In this document: positions 40,888 to 50,476 of the stretch, piece by piece | Numbering within the stretch: position 1 is the first letter of the stretch | Layout of the letters: each line of letters opens with the position of its first letter | DNA from: Aquabacter sediminis | GTDB lineage: Bacteria > Pseudomonadota > Alphaproteobacteria > Rhizobiales > Xanthobacteraceae | DNA length: 64,000 bases | Direction of reading: 5' to 3' | Assembly (NCBI RefSeq): GCF_028863665.1 | Contig: NZ_JARBFX010000006.1 | Coordinates: forward strand, 248,001-312,000 | The notes under the pieces: generated by a model | Seen by the model: only the letters and a program-made list of their open reading frames with translations | Databases searched by the model: none | What the model was told of the DNA's origin: nothing | Translations under genes and position numbers: made by a program

Positions 40888-41865
40888 ATGCTCCCTGGCT
40901 TCGCCGCCCGCCGGCAGTTTTCCGATCTGAGTGAAAAGGAAATCCTGGCCCTCGCCATCTCCTCCGAGGAGGACGATGCCCGCATCTATGCGGACTATGC
41001 GGAAGCGGTGCGGGCGGATTATCCAGCGACGGCGCGGGTGCTGGACGGAATGGCCGCAGAGGAGGGCCGACACCGCCGCGCCCTCATCGCGGAGTTCGAG
41101 CGCAGGTTTGGAACCCACATCCCACTCATCCGCCGCGAACACATCTCCGGCTATTATGCCCGGCGACCGGAATGGCTGGTGAAGAACCTCGGCATCGAGC
41201 GCATCCGCGGCGAAATCGCCCGCATGGAAGAAGATGCCGCCAATTTCTACCTGAAGGCGGCGCAGCGGGCGAGCGATACCGGCACCCGCGCCCTTCTTGG
41301 CGACCTCGCGGGCCAGGAACAGGGGCACCAGGCGACGGCTGAGGCCTTGGAAGCGGCCAACCGGCCCGAAGAGATTCGCAATGAGGAGAGCGAGAAGGCC
41401 CGCCGTCAATTCGTCCTGACCTGGGTGCAGCCGGGCCTTGCCGGCCTGATGGATGGGTCCGTCTCCACCCTCGCCCCGATCTTCGCCACTGCCTTCGCCA
41501 CCCAGGACTCCCAAACCACTCTTCTCGTCGGCCTCGCCGCTGCGGTGGGCGCAGGCATCTCCATGGGCTTCACCGAAGCCGCCCATGATGACGGGGTGAT
41601 TTCCGGACGCGGCTCGCCGCTGAAGCGCGGCTTCGCTTCCGGCATCATGACGGCCGTGGGCGGCCTCGGCCATGCCCTGCCCTACCTGATCCCGGAGTTC
41701 TGGACCGCCACGATCCTCGCCTGCATCATCGTGTTCGTGGAATTGTGGGCCATCGCCTGGATCCAGAACCGCTACATGGAAACGCCCTTCCTGCGCGCCG
41801 TGATGCAGGTGGTGGTGGGCGGAGCCTTGGTACTGGCGGCCGGCATCCTGATCGGCGGGAGTTGA
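40888..41865 (+). CDS. mbfA: Membrane-bound ferritin MbfA (rubrerythrin-VIT1 fusion)
   Basis: A 325-residue fusion. Residues about 1-165 are a ferritin-like/rubrerythrin domain with the paired iron ligands SSEEDDARIYADYAEAV, AAEEGRHRRAL (ExxH), MEEDAANFYLKAA and QEQGHQ. Residues about 170-325 form a VIT1/CCC1-type membrane domain with WVQPGLAGLMDGSVSTLAPIFATAFAT, AAVGAGISMGFTEAAHDDG and three further helices. MbfA exports iron and protects against iron and peroxide stress in alphaproteobacteria. The ATG at 40888 opens the ferritin domain; the longer frame upstream has no homology. Confidence 0.92.
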   Translation: MLPGFAARRQFSDLSEKEILALAISSEEDDARIYADYAEAVRADYPATARVLDGMAAEEGRHRRALIAEFERRFGTHIPLIRREHISGYYARRPEWLVKNLGIERIRGEIARMEEDAANFYLKAAQRASDTGTRALLGDLAGQEQGHQATAEALEAANRPEEIRNEESEKARRQFVLTWVQPGLAGLMDGSVSTLAPIFATAFATQDSQTTLLVGLAAAVGAGISMGFTEAAHDDGVISGRGSPLKRGFASGIMTAVGGLGHALPYLIPEFWTATILACIIVFVELWAIAWIQNRYMETPFLRAVMQVVVGGALVLAAGILIGGS

Positions 41866-41951
41866 CGCCCATCGCTCTGCGTCCTTGAGGCAGGTCATGG
41901 TCCCGCCGTTCGGAGCCGGCAAGCTGCCGGTGAAACCATCTGGAGGCGGCG

Positions 41952-42935
41952 ATGCGGGCAATGGTGCTGGAGAGGCCCAGCCAACGTCTTGTGCTGCGCA
42001 CCTTATCCGATCCTGAACCGGGTCCGGGGGAGGTGCTGATCAAGGTGGGGGCCTGCGGCGTCTGCCGCACAGACCTGCATGTGGTGGACGGCGACCTCAC
42101 CGAGCCCTCTTTGCCCCTCATTCCCGGCCACGAGATTGTCGGCCGCGTGGCAGCGCTGGGCGCGGGGGTCAGCCATCTCAGGCTTGGCGACCGGGTGGGC
42201 GTGGGCTGGCTTGGGCGCTCCTGCCAGTGCTGCAGCTATTGCCGCGCGGAGGAGGAAAACCTCTGCGACCACCCTCTCTTCACCGGCTACACGCGCAATG
42301 GCGGCTTCGCCACCCACACGATCGCGGATGCCCGTTTCGCCTATCCACTCGGCGAAACCGGCACGGACGCGGAACTGGCCCCGCTCCTATGCGCGGGGCT
42401 GATCGGCTGGCGCACCCTGGTGATGGCCGGTCCGGGCAAGCGGCTGGGCCTCTACGGCTTCGGCGCCGCCGCCCACATCGTCGCCCAGGTGGCTCTCTGG
42501 CAAGGGCGCGAAGTCTATGCCTTTACCCGGCCGGAAGACGAGGCAGCACAGGACTTTGCCCGAAGCCTCGGCGCGGTGTGGGCCGGCAGTTCCCAAGCCT
42601 TGCCACCCGTCCCGCTGGACGCCGCTCTCCTCTTCGCCCCGGTGGGCGCCCTGGTGCCCGCGGCGCTGAAGGCCGTACGCAAGGGCGGACGGGTGGTGTG
42701 CGGCGGGATCCACATGAGCGATATTCCGAGCTTCCCCTATCGCTGGCTGTGGGAGGAACGAAAGATCTTCTCGGTGGCGAACCTCACGCGCCGGGATGCC
42801 CATGAGTTCCTGTCCATCGCCCCCGAGATCGGCATCGAAACCGCCGTGACGCCCTATCCGCTCGAGGCTGCCAACACAGCGCTCGACGACCTGCGCGCGG
42901 GCCGTCTCCAGGGGGCCGCCGTGCTGGTGCCGTGA
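41952..42935 (+). CDS. Zinc-dependent alcohol dehydrogenase (AdhA/AdhP-like)
   Basis: A 327-residue MDR alcohol dehydrogenase: catalytic zinc ligands in GACGVCRTDLHVVDGDL, GHEIVGRVAALGAGV (Cys, His-Glu) and the structural-zinc loop CQCCSYCRAEEENLCDHP with four Cys. The coenzyme loop is GLYGFGAAAHIVAQVALWQG (GxGAAAH). Resembles the shorter group whose members act on ethanol or aldehydes. GGAGG before the ATG at 41952. Confidence 0.9.
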   Translation: MRAMVLERPSQRLVLRTLSDPEPGPGEVLIKVGACGVCRTDLHVVDGDLTEPSLPLIPGHEIVGRVAALGAGVSHLRLGDRVGVGWLGRSCQCCSYCRAEEENLCDHPLFTGYTRNGGFATHTIADARFAYPLGETGTDAELAPLLCAGLIGWRTLVMAGPGKRLGLYGFGAAAHIVAQVALWQGREVYAFTRPEDEAAQDFARSLGAVWAGSSQALPPVPLDAALLFAPVGALVPAALKAVRKGGRVVCGGIHMSDIPSFPYRWLWEERKIFSVANLTRRDAHEFLSIAPEIGIETAVTPYPLEAANTALDDLRAGRLQGAAVLVP

Positions 42936-42959
42936 AGACAGCCTCAGCGCTGCACCAAG

Positions 42960-44750
42960 TTAGCGCTGCATCACATAGGTGCCGGGCGCGGCCATGAGCG
43001 GCGGGTAACCACCGTCTGGCGCTCCCATGGCCGGGGGCGCGACTTCGGCGGTTGAATGGGCCGCAAGAAAACCCTCCCACGCCCCCCACCAGGAGCCATC
43101 CGTCGGCGCGGTGCCCGCGAACCATTCCTCCGGCCCGATATAGGCATCGCTTGCCGCGTGGTGACGCACCCGGTAGTGGCGATGGGGATGGCCCGGCTCA
43201 CTCACGATGCCGGCATTGTGGCCACCGCTCGCCAGCACGAAAGTCACGTCCGTATCGGTGAGATAATGGAGCTTGTAGACCGAGTGCCAGGGCGCCACAT
43301 GATCCCGCTCGGTGCCCACCGCGAAAATGGGCACGCGGATGTTCGGCAGGGCCACTGGATGGCCGTCCACCAGATAGCGGCCGGTGGCGAGGTCGTTCCG
43401 CAGGAACAGCTCGCGCAGATATTCCGCATGCATCCGGTAGGGCATGCGGGTGGAATCCGCATTCCAGGCCATCAGGTCGATCATGGGAGCACGATCGCCC
43501 ATGAGATAGTCCCGCACCAGCCGCGACCAGACGAGGTCATTGGACCGCAGCATCTGGAATGCGCCCGCCATCTGGTCCGCGGAGAGATAGCCCTGGTCCC
43601 ACATCATGCTTTCCAGGAAGTGCAACTCACTCTCGTCGATAAAGAGCTGCAATTCACCCGGCTCGGTAAAATCGGTCTGGGCCGCGAACAGGGAAATGGT
43701 GGCGAGCCGGTCATCCTTGACGCGGGCCATGGCAGCGGCGGCTATGGCCAGCAAGGTGCCACCCAGGCAATATCCGGTGGCGTGAATCTTCGCGCCCGGC
43801 ACGATGGCGCCGATGACATCCAACGCTGCCATGATGCCGAGGCGGCGATAATCGTCGAGGGCAAGGTCCCGATCCTCGGCGGTCACGTTTCGCCAGGATA
43901 TGCAGAAAACGGTGTGGCCCTGCGACACCAGATAGCGCACCAGCGAATTCTGGGGCGACAAGTCGAGAATGTAATATTTCATGATCCAGGCGGGCACGAT
44001 GAGAACCGGCTCCGCCTTCACCGTGGGCGTTGCGGGCGCATACTGGATCAATTCGATCAGGTGGTTGCGATAGACCACCTGCCCGGGCGTGACCGCCACC
44101 TCCTGCCCCGGCACGAACTGGTCCGCCCCCACGGGGGGCTGGCCGCTGCCGGTCCGAGCGAGATCCTCCATTAGGTTGCGCGCGCCCTGGATGAAATTCT
44201 CGCCGCGCGTCTCCTTCGCCCGCCGCATCACCTCGGGATTGGTGAAGGGATTGTTGGAGGGCGAGAACATGTCCAGCATCTGCCGGGCGGTGAACGAAAC
44301 CACGTCCTGGTGATGCTCGGAGACGCCGGGCACCTCGCGGGTGGCGTTGTGCCACCATTGCTGTGTCAGGAGAAAGCTCTGCGCCATCAGGCAATAGGGC
44401 CAGGCCTGCCAGGCCGGATCGCGGAACCGGTCGTCCCCCGGGAGCGGGGTAATGCAAGGCGGCGCCGACCGGTCGAGGCGGGCACGCATGGCATAGCCTT
44501 GCAGCCGCGCGACCTTGCGGGCGAGCTTGAACCACAGCTCCATCTGCTTGCCCGGCGCTGCCGCCAGATGCGCGCTCCAATCCATGAGGGCCAGGCCGAG
44601 CGAGACCGGGGAGAGGCCCCCCGTCCCGCGCGCCGCCAGCGCCTGGACCATGCGATCGAAGGCGCGGAAGCCCTCTTCTCCCAAGGGCGGCTCGAAGCCG
44701 GGCGCGGTTTCGGGAGAAGCGGGAGGCGCGTTGCGCACAGGTGCGGGCAT
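42960..44750 (-). CDS. phaC: Poly(3-hydroxyalkanoate) synthase, class I
   Basis: A 596-residue polymerase. N-terminal PhaC_N region with FKLARKVARLQGYAMRARLDRSAP and DRFRDPAWQAWPYCLMAQSFLLTQQWWHNAT; catalytic alpha/beta core with lipase-like box ATGYCLGGTLLAIAAAAMA (GxCxGG, nucleophile Cys), Asp in VPIFAVGTERDHVAPWHSVYKL and His in SGGHNAGIVSEPGH. It polymerises 3-hydroxyacyl-CoA into PHA granules. No phaA, phaB or phaP is adjacent. The C-terminus has a Pro/Ala-rich tail (VAPPAMGAPDGGYPPLMAAPGT). Confidence 0.92.
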   Translation of the reverse strand: MPAPVRNAPPASPETAPGFEPPLGEEGFRAFDRMVQALAARGTGGLSPVSLGLALMDWSAHLAAAPGKQMELWFKLARKVARLQGYAMRARLDRSAPPCITPLPGDDRFRDPAWQAWPYCLMAQSFLLTQQWWHNATREVPGVSEHHQDVVSFTARQMLDMFSPSNNPFTNPEVMRRAKETRGENFIQGARNLMEDLARTGSGQPPVGADQFVPGQEVAVTPGQVVYRNHLIELIQYAPATPTVKAEPVLIVPAWIMKYYILDLSPQNSLVRYLVSQGHTVFCISWRNVTAEDRDLALDDYRRLGIMAALDVIGAIVPGAKIHATGYCLGGTLLAIAAAAMARVKDDRLATISLFAAQTDFTEPGELQLFIDESELHFLESMMWDQGYLSADQMAGAFQMLRSNDLVWSRLVRDYLMGDRAPMIDLMAWNADSTRMPYRMHAEYLRELFLRNDLATGRYLVDGHPVALPNIRVPIFAVGTERDHVAPWHSVYKLHYLTDTDVTFVLASGGHNAGIVSEPGHPHRHYRVRHHAASDAYIGPEEWFAGTAPTDGSWWGAWEGFLAAHSTAEVAPPAMGAPDGGYPPLMAAPGTYVMQR

Positions 44751-45085
44751 GAAACCATCCTGCGGGTGACCGTTCAGGGCGCGAGAACAGGTTCGCCGCA
44801 CCCCAGACCGCAGAAGCGATCCGGCGTGCGCGGTGAACCCTCTCGCCGTCCATGCGGCGCCCGTAATGGCCCCACATGCTCGGCTCGCGCCCTAAGTGCC
44901 AGCAGGAGATGGCCACGACCTTGCCCCATATCAAGAATGCGGCAATGCGAGAAATCGGCGGCCAAGGAAGAGGAGAGGCTCCAGGCTGTGCGCGGGGAAT
45001 TCCACCTGGAGCCTCGTCCCACGCCGTGCCCCTTGGAACATGGGGCCGGTGCGCGGGAAAGGCGGGCTGAGCGTCGGGCGGACGC
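44751..45085. other. 335-bp gap with two hairpins
   Basis: Lies between the phaC start and the end of the giant protein gene, both on the minus strand. It holds a perfect 11-bp stem with 19-base loop (44975-45015) and a 9-bp terminator hairpin (45067-45089). Sequence between 44751 and 44970 should include the phaC promoter. No gene supported. Confidence 0.5.
44975..45015. repeat. Inverted repeat GAGGCTCCAGG / CCTGGAGCCTC
   Basis: Perfect 11-base arms (44975-44985 and 45005-45015) around 19 bases, between phaC and the giant protein gene. It may be a second terminator or an operator. Confidence 0.5.
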
Positions 45086-45089
45086 TCAG
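45067..45089. terminator. Terminator hairpin at the end of the giant protein gene
   Basis: CTGAGCGTC-GGGCG-GACGCTCAG, a perfect 9-bp stem that overlaps the stop codon (45086-45088) of the minus-strand gene. Confidence 0.6.
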
Positions 45090-48000
45090 ATGATCAGGTC
45101 CACCTGGGCGGGATCGAGAGTGCCGATGCCCACGAAGCCGAACGACACCTCGCCGCCCGCCCCGATGGTGCCGTTCCAGTCGGCATTGCCGATCACGTAG
45201 CCGGAGGCATCATGGGAGATGATCTTGGCATTCCAGATGTTTTCGATCTGGTAGGGCATGTCCACATGCACCTGCCAACCCGTCACGGCGGCTCCGTCAT
45301 TGTCGATGACGATGGTGGCGTTGAAGCCGTTGCTCCAGGAATCCGCCACCTTGAGCACCGCCTCCAGGTCTCCAGAGGGCGTGGGATCGGTCGGGGTCGG
45401 ATCCACCGGCGGGGTCGGGGTGGCGGCATCATCATCCACGATGGTCGCTGTCCCCAAGGCGACCCCCAGGACCGCGCCATGGGGGTCCGTGAGCATGACG
45501 GTGAAGGTCTCGTTCCCCTCGTGATTCAGGTCTGAAACGATGGGAATAGAGATCACCTTGGTCTGCTCGCCGGCGGCAAACAGGAGCGTACCGCTCTTGG
45601 ACACGAAATCCGTATCCGACGCCGTGCCGGGCATGGTGTGATAGTCCACCGTGACGGCCCCGGTAGCCGGCTCAGAGAGGCTCACCTCGAACTGCGCGAA
45701 GACGGTCGGCGTGCCGTCCCCGCCGCCGGCCACGTCCGTGTCGAAATCGAACTGGATGGGCTTGAGATAGGCGAGCTTGGCGGTGTTAACCGAGGTCCAA
45801 TCGCTGTTGAGGATGCCACCCGTATCGCCGGAATTGGGGTTCCAGGACCAGAAGGTCCAGCTCGGTCCCTTGTCGCCGGCCGCCAGGTCCGACACCCCAT
45901 CATTGTCGAAGTCGCCCGACAAGTAGGAGGTGATGGCCTCCAGCCAGGGAGCATCCTTGGGATCGGTCAGGCTGGTGCCGAACTCGCCGATATAAACCGG
46001 CGCGATGCCTTCCCGATAAATGTAGCCCCACATCTGGTCGAACTTCTCCGGCAACTGGGCGGCGAAGTCGGAGGACTGGAACCACGGCTGGGCATAGACG
46101 GAATTGGGATAATCGTGGGCCGAATAGACCAGCTTGTTGGTCGCGTCGAGATCGATGGGCCGGTCGCGCACCCCCATGAGGTTGCCGCCCCACCAGTAAT
46201 TGTTGCCCTCATACGTGCCCACGCCCTCGACGAAGATCAGCCAGTTGGCATTGACGTCGCCGATCGCATTGCCGGCCCGCTCGGCCGCCGCGGCCCAATC
46301 CTTGGCGCCGCCGCCCCCCCATGTGCCATTATAGGGCTCGTTGTGCAGGTCAGCGCCGATGACGGTCGGATCGTCCGCATAGCGCTGCGCCAGCATCTGC
46401 CAGTCGGAGATCCAGGCCGCCTCGGTATATTTGCTGTTGTACCACAGGCCGTTGTCCGATGTGCCGGTCCCCGAGTCCGAGCGATGATGGTCGAGAATGA
46501 TCTTGAGCCCGATTTCGCCGGCATAATCGACGATCTTGTCCATGATCTGCAGGGCGGACAGGCCCTTCAGGTCCGGGTTCTTGTTGAAATCGATGCCGTT
46601 TGGCGCCGCTGAGGTGTGCAGCATTTCCGACGAGAAGGGCAGGCGGATGGTGTTGAACCCCTCATCCACCATCTGGTCCATCATCTCCTTGTAGTTCCGG
46701 GTCCACAGGCCGTGGGGCGCGAGGGTGGAACTCTCAAAGCCGAACCAGTTCACGCCCGCGATCTGGACCGAATTGCCATCCGCATCGACGATCTGGTTGC
46801 CGGACGTGCTCAGCCAGCCGGAAGCGGCCGCGCCGGTCGCGGGGTCGCCCTCCTTCACCTGGACGTCGGAAATGCTCACCTTGGGCGTCTGCCCCGGCGG
46901 TGTCGCCACGTCGTCATTGGTGATGGAGCCGGTGGCCGAGGCCTGGGCGATTGTGGCGCCTTTGGCCGAGGACAAGGTGACCTTGAAGGTCTCGTCCGGC
47001 TCGACCGTTCCATCCCCGAGGGCCGCCACCTGGATGACCTTCTGCGTCTCGCCCGCCGCGAAGGTGAGCGTGCCGGTCTGGGCCACATAGTCGGAGCCGG
47101 CCACAGCCGTCCCGTCGGCCGTGGCGAAGGAGACGGTGACGGCGCTCGTGGCCGCCTGGGAGAGGCTGACCACGAACATGCCATGGCCGGGGGTCGCCGC
47201 GCTTCCCTCCGCAAAGCTCGCGCCGGCGATGGAAAGCGTGGGCAGCGGAGCCACGTCGTCATTGACAATGGTGCCGGTGCCGGCGCCATCCGCCAGGGTC
47301 GCGCCGGAGGGATTGGTGAGGTTGAGGGTGAAGGTCTCGTTGCCCTCAACCGCCGTGTCGCCGTTCACCAGCACCTTGACGACCTTCGAGGTCTCACCTG
47401 CCGCGAAGGTCAGAGTCCCGCTCTTGGCGGTATAGTCCGAACCCGCAAGGGCGGTGCCATCCGCCGTGGCATAGGCCACTGTCACCGGGGCGGTGGCGGC
47501 GGACGAGAGCGAGACGGTGAAAGCCAATTCCTTGGTGCCCGAATTGCCTTCAGTCACGGACGCATCCGTCACCGAGAAAGCGGGCAACACAGGCTCCGGA
47601 TCGCCGCCCACCGCCACGCCGTTCAGGAGAAAACCGCTCGCGTCGTGGCCAGCGGCGCCCGAATTGGCCTGGAAGCCGAACGCCGCCTGCTTGCCGGCGC
47701 CCAGGGTGCCGTTCCAGGAGGCGTTCTTGATCACATAGTGATTGCCCACATGGCTGACGATGACCGCGTTCCAGATATTGGTGATGGTGAAGGCAGCATC
47801 GAATTCCACCGTCCATCCCTTGAGGCCGCCAGGGCCCGCCTCCACCTTCATATCCGCCACAAAACCCGCGCCCCAGTCGTCGCGGACCACATAGTCCACA
47901 TCGCCTGCAGCCACCGGGGCCGCGTCGTCGTTGCGGATGGTGCCGGTCGCCGAGCCATCGGCGATGGTGGCGCCGGAGGGGGAGGACAGCTTGACGGTGA

Positions 48001-50275
48001 AGGTCTCGTTCGCCTCCACATTCCCATCCCCGATGGCTGACACCGTGATGGTCTTCTGCGTCTCGCCCGCGGCGAAGGTCAGCGTGCCGGTTTTGGACGT
48101 GTAGTCGGACCCGGCCACGGCCGTTCCATCGGAGGTCGCATATTTCACTGTCACAGGTGTCGCCGAGGCGGCGGACAGGGTGACGACGAACGTGCCCTTG
48201 CCGGGCGCGCCGGCAGACCCCTCCGCGAAGGAGGCATCGGCGATGGACAAGGTGGGAAGAACCGGCGCCGCGTCATCGTTGCGGATGGTGCCGACCGCCA
48301 CGCCGTCAGCGATGGTGGCGCCCGAAGCGGCGGTCAGGGTGACGGAGAAGGTCTCGTTCGCCTCCGACACCGCATCGCCGATGGCGGCGACCGAGATGGT
48401 CTTCTGCGTCTCGCCCGCCGCGAAGGTCAGCGTCCCCGTCTTCGCCGCATAGTCGCTCCCGGCCACAGCCGTCCCATCGGAGGTGGCATATTTCACCGTC
48501 ACCGGCGTCGCCGAGGCGGCGGACAAGGTGACGACGAACTTGCCCTTGCCGGGCGCGGCGGCAGACCCCTCCGCGAAGGAAGCGTCGGCGATGGACAGGG
48601 TGGGCAGCACAGGCGCTGCATCGTCGTTGAGGATGGTGCCCTCCGCGACGCCGTCGCCAATGGTGGCGCCCTTCGGCGCGCTCAGAGTGACCTTGAAGGT
48701 CTCGTTGGCCTCAAAGGTCGCATCTCCCATGATGTCCACATGGACCATCTGCGAGGTGACGCCCGGCGCGAAGGTCACCGTTCCGGTGGTCGCCTGATAG
48801 TCGGACGCGGCCTTGGCGGTGCCGTCCGAGGTGGCATATTGCACCGTCACGGTCTCGCTGGAGGCCTTGTCCAGCGTCACCATGAACATGAAATGCATGT
48901 GCTCGCCATTGCCTTCGCTCACGGCGAGATCGGCAATGGACACCTTGGGCGGCGTGTTCGGGGCACTGTCCAGATCGTCATTGCGGATGGTGCCCACCGC
49001 CGTGCCATCCTTGATGGTGGCACCGGAGGGCGAAGACAATTGCAGCGTGAGGGTTTCGTCCACCTCCACCTGCGTGTCCCCGCGGACGGTCACCTGCACG
49101 GTCTTGGCGGTCTCGCCGGGGGCAAAGGTGATGCTGCCGACGGCGGAGTCATAGTCCGTGCCGGCGGTGGCCGTGCCGTTGAGGGTGGAATAAGAGACGG
49201 AGACCGGGGTCGTCGAGGCGGCGGAAAGACGGACGGTAAAAGTCAGCAGTGTGGTTCCGGATGATCCCTCCGCCACCGTGGCATCGTCCACTGAGAGCGT
49301 GGGCAAGCCCGCCGGCGGGGTGGCGGCATCCAGGAGGCCCTGCCATTCGGCACGAGCGGACGTGTCGAGGGCCACGATGTTGCTGAGATCGAGCGCATAG
49401 AGGGACACGCCCGGCAGCGTATAGGTCTGCTTGTTGCCCTCAATGGAGATGACGACCGCGCCGTTCTGCTCTGTCACCGAGAATTCGCTCGCCTTGAACC
49501 AGCCGAAGTCGAGCTTGTCCGTGGCTGGATGGAAGTCGAGCGTGGTGTTGACGCCATAAAGCCACTTGATCTCAAAGGTCGTCCCCACCTGCCCGCTCGG
49601 CGGGGCGCCAGTGCCCGCCTGCGTGGGCCAGGCCTCCGTGCCGGCGATGGGAATATCGCGTGCAATCACCTGCGAGGCCGGCACCGTGCCCGAGAAGCCC
49701 AGTTGCTGGGACACTCGGTCCTCATAGACCTGCGCCGAGTGGAAGACGAAATTCTGGATCGTCAGATCCGAGACCTTCACTCCAAGCAGGATCAGCGCTT
49801 GCCCGGTGCCCGAGTTGGAAATGACCACCCCTTCGGAGCTGTTGGTCATATAGATTTGCTCGCGGGTTCCGAAATACCGGAAGTCCACGATGTCCTTGGC
49901 CGGGTCAAAGCTCACCCGGTCCACCTGCCCGATCTCATGGGAGCGGGCATAGACAGTGTGCGGCGCCTGAACGATGCCGTGCTCCCAGGCCAGCGCTCCG
50001 CTCACATCCTGGCGCAGATGATCGTTGATGATGGGCGTGAAGCTGTCGATGGTCAGTTGGCCGAGGGAGACCCCTTGGACGATGGCAACCTCTCCCGACC
50101 AGGGATTCATGAAGCCGACGCCCTGCGGCGTGTCTACGATGATGAAATTGTGGACGGAATAGTCGCCCAGATCGAGCTTGTCGCGCGCCGGATCGAAACC
50201 GACAATGTCCGCGCCACCGGGATGCACCGCAAAGACCCGCCCCGTCGAGGTGGCCTGATTGCTCTCGCTTGCCAT
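45086..50275 (-). CDS. Giant Calx-beta/CBM2 protein with nested GH5 cellulase domain
   Basis: A 1729-residue secreted-type protein. Residues about 25-300 hold three related modules, each starting F(D/H)PAxDxxDF and ending GVxxxxLxIxNF. Calx-beta domains then begin near 324, 441, 557 and 672; a family-2-like carbohydrate-binding module spans about 793-890 (WGAGFVADMKVEAGPGGLKGWTVEF...NIWNA), followed by Calx-beta domains near 896 and 1010. Near 1132 a further Calx-beta begins (KVSISDVQVKEGD) but is interrupted by a GH5 glycosidase (about 1150-1500; acid/base E1313 in LHNEPYNG, nucleophile E1431 in YIGEFGTS). It resumes at about 1514 (FAQFEVSLSEPATGAVTV). A Pro/Thr linker and a second CBM2 end the chain. 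No Sec signal is visible, so type I secretion is likely. It should bind and cut cellulose or similar beta-glucans at the cell surface. Confidence 0.88.
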   Translation of the reverse strand: MASESNQATSTGRVFAVHPGGADIVGFDPARDKLDLGDYSVHNFIIVDTPQGVGFMNPWSGEVAIVQGVSLGQLTIDSFTPIINDHLRQDVSGALAWEHGIVQAPHTVYARSHEIGQVDRVSFDPAKDIVDFRYFGTREQIYMTNSSEGVVISNSGTGQALILLGVKVSDLTIQNFVFHSAQVYEDRVSQQLGFSGTVPASQVIARDIPIAGTEAWPTQAGTGAPPSGQVGTTFEIKWLYGVNTTLDFHPATDKLDFGWFKASEFSVTEQNGAVVISIEGNKQTYTLPGVSLYALDLSNIVALDTSARAEWQGLLDAATPPAGLPTLSVDDATVAEGSSGTTLLTFTVRLSAASTTPVSVSYSTLNGTATAGTDYDSAVGSITFAPGETAKTVQVTVRGDTQVEVDETLTLQLSSPSGATIKDGTAVGTIRNDDLDSAPNTPPKVSIADLAVSEGNGEHMHFMFMVTLDKASSETVTVQYATSDGTAKAASDYQATTGTVTFAPGVTSQMVHVDIMGDATFEANETFKVTLSAPKGATIGDGVAEGTILNDDAAPVLPTLSIADASFAEGSAAAPGKGKFVVTLSAASATPVTVKYATSDGTAVAGSDYAAKTGTLTFAAGETQKTISVAAIGDAVSEANETFSVTLTAASGATIADGVAVGTIRNDDAAPVLPTLSIADASFAEGSAGAPGKGTFVVTLSAASATPVTVKYATSDGTAVAGSDYTSKTGTLTFAAGETQKTITVSAIGDGNVEANETFTVKLSSPSGATIADGSATGTIRNDDAAPVAAGDVDYVVRDDWGAGFVADMKVEAGPGGLKGWTVEFDAAFTITNIWNAVIVSHVGNHYVIKNASWNGTLGAGKQAAFGFQANSGAAGHDASGFLLNGVAVGGDPEPVLPAFSVTDASVTEGNSGTKELAFTVSLSSAATAPVTVAYATADGTALAGSDYTAKSGTLTFAAGETSKVVKVLVNGDTAVEGNETFTLNLTNPSGATLADGAGTGTIVNDDVAPLPTLSIAGASFAEGSAATPGHGMFVVSLSQAATSAVTVSFATADGTAVAGSDYVAQTGTLTFAAGETQKVIQVAALGDGTVEPDETFKVTLSSAKGATIAQASATGSITNDDVATPPGQTPKVSISDVQVKEGDPATGAAASGWLSTSGNQIVDADGNSVQIAGVNWFGFESSTLAPHGLWTRNYKEMMDQMVDEGFNTIRLPFSSEMLHTSAAPNGIDFNKNPDLKGLSALQIMDKIVDYAGEIGLKIILDHHRSDSGTGTSDNGLWYNSKYTEAAWISDWQMLAQRYADDPTVIGADLHNEPYNGTWGGGGAKDWAAAAERAGNAIGDVNANWLIFVEGVGTYEGNNYWWGGNLMGVRDRPIDLDATNKLVYSAHDYPNSVYAQPWFQSSDFAAQLPEKFDQMWGYIYREGIAPVYIGEFGTSLTDPKDAPWLEAITSYLSGDFDNDGVSDLAAGDKGPSWTFWSWNPNSGDTGGILNSDWTSVNTAKLAYLKPIQFDFDTDVAGGGDGTPTVFAQFEVSLSEPATGAVTVDYHTMPGTASDTDFVSKSGTLLFAAGEQTKVISIPIVSDLNHEGNETFTVMLTDPHGAVLGVALGTATIVDDDAATPTPPVDPTPTDPTPSGDLEAVLKVADSWSNGFNATIVIDNDGAAVTGWQVHVDMPYQIENIWNAKIISHDASGYVIGNADWNGTIGAGGEVSFGFVGIGTLDPAQVDLII

Positions 50276-50476
50276 GTCCCGTCTCCGTCAGGGTGTTCCG
50301 CTGCCCTATGGAGTGCTTCTAGACACGGCGACGCGCGCGCCGCACCAGCTCGGGCGCCACCATTCGACGATCCCGGCGAAATACTCGACGGAACAGGCAG
50401 GCAATGCACGCAAGCGCTTGTCCGCACGAAGCTTTGCTTTATTCCTCTGCGTCGGACGCGCCCGTTGGGGGGAAAC
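50276..50476. promoter_or_regulatory. Divergent promoter region, giant protein / LytS gene
   Basis: A 201-base region between the two starts. No palindrome of operator quality was found; LytTR regulators bind short direct repeats, which I could not recognise with confidence here. Confidence 0.35.

Noticed and set aside
47930-49320. Repeated DNA blocks that at first suggested a mobile or CRISPR-like array
   Set aside because: They are in-frame Calx-beta domain repeats of about 115 codons within one gene, not spacers or transposon ends.
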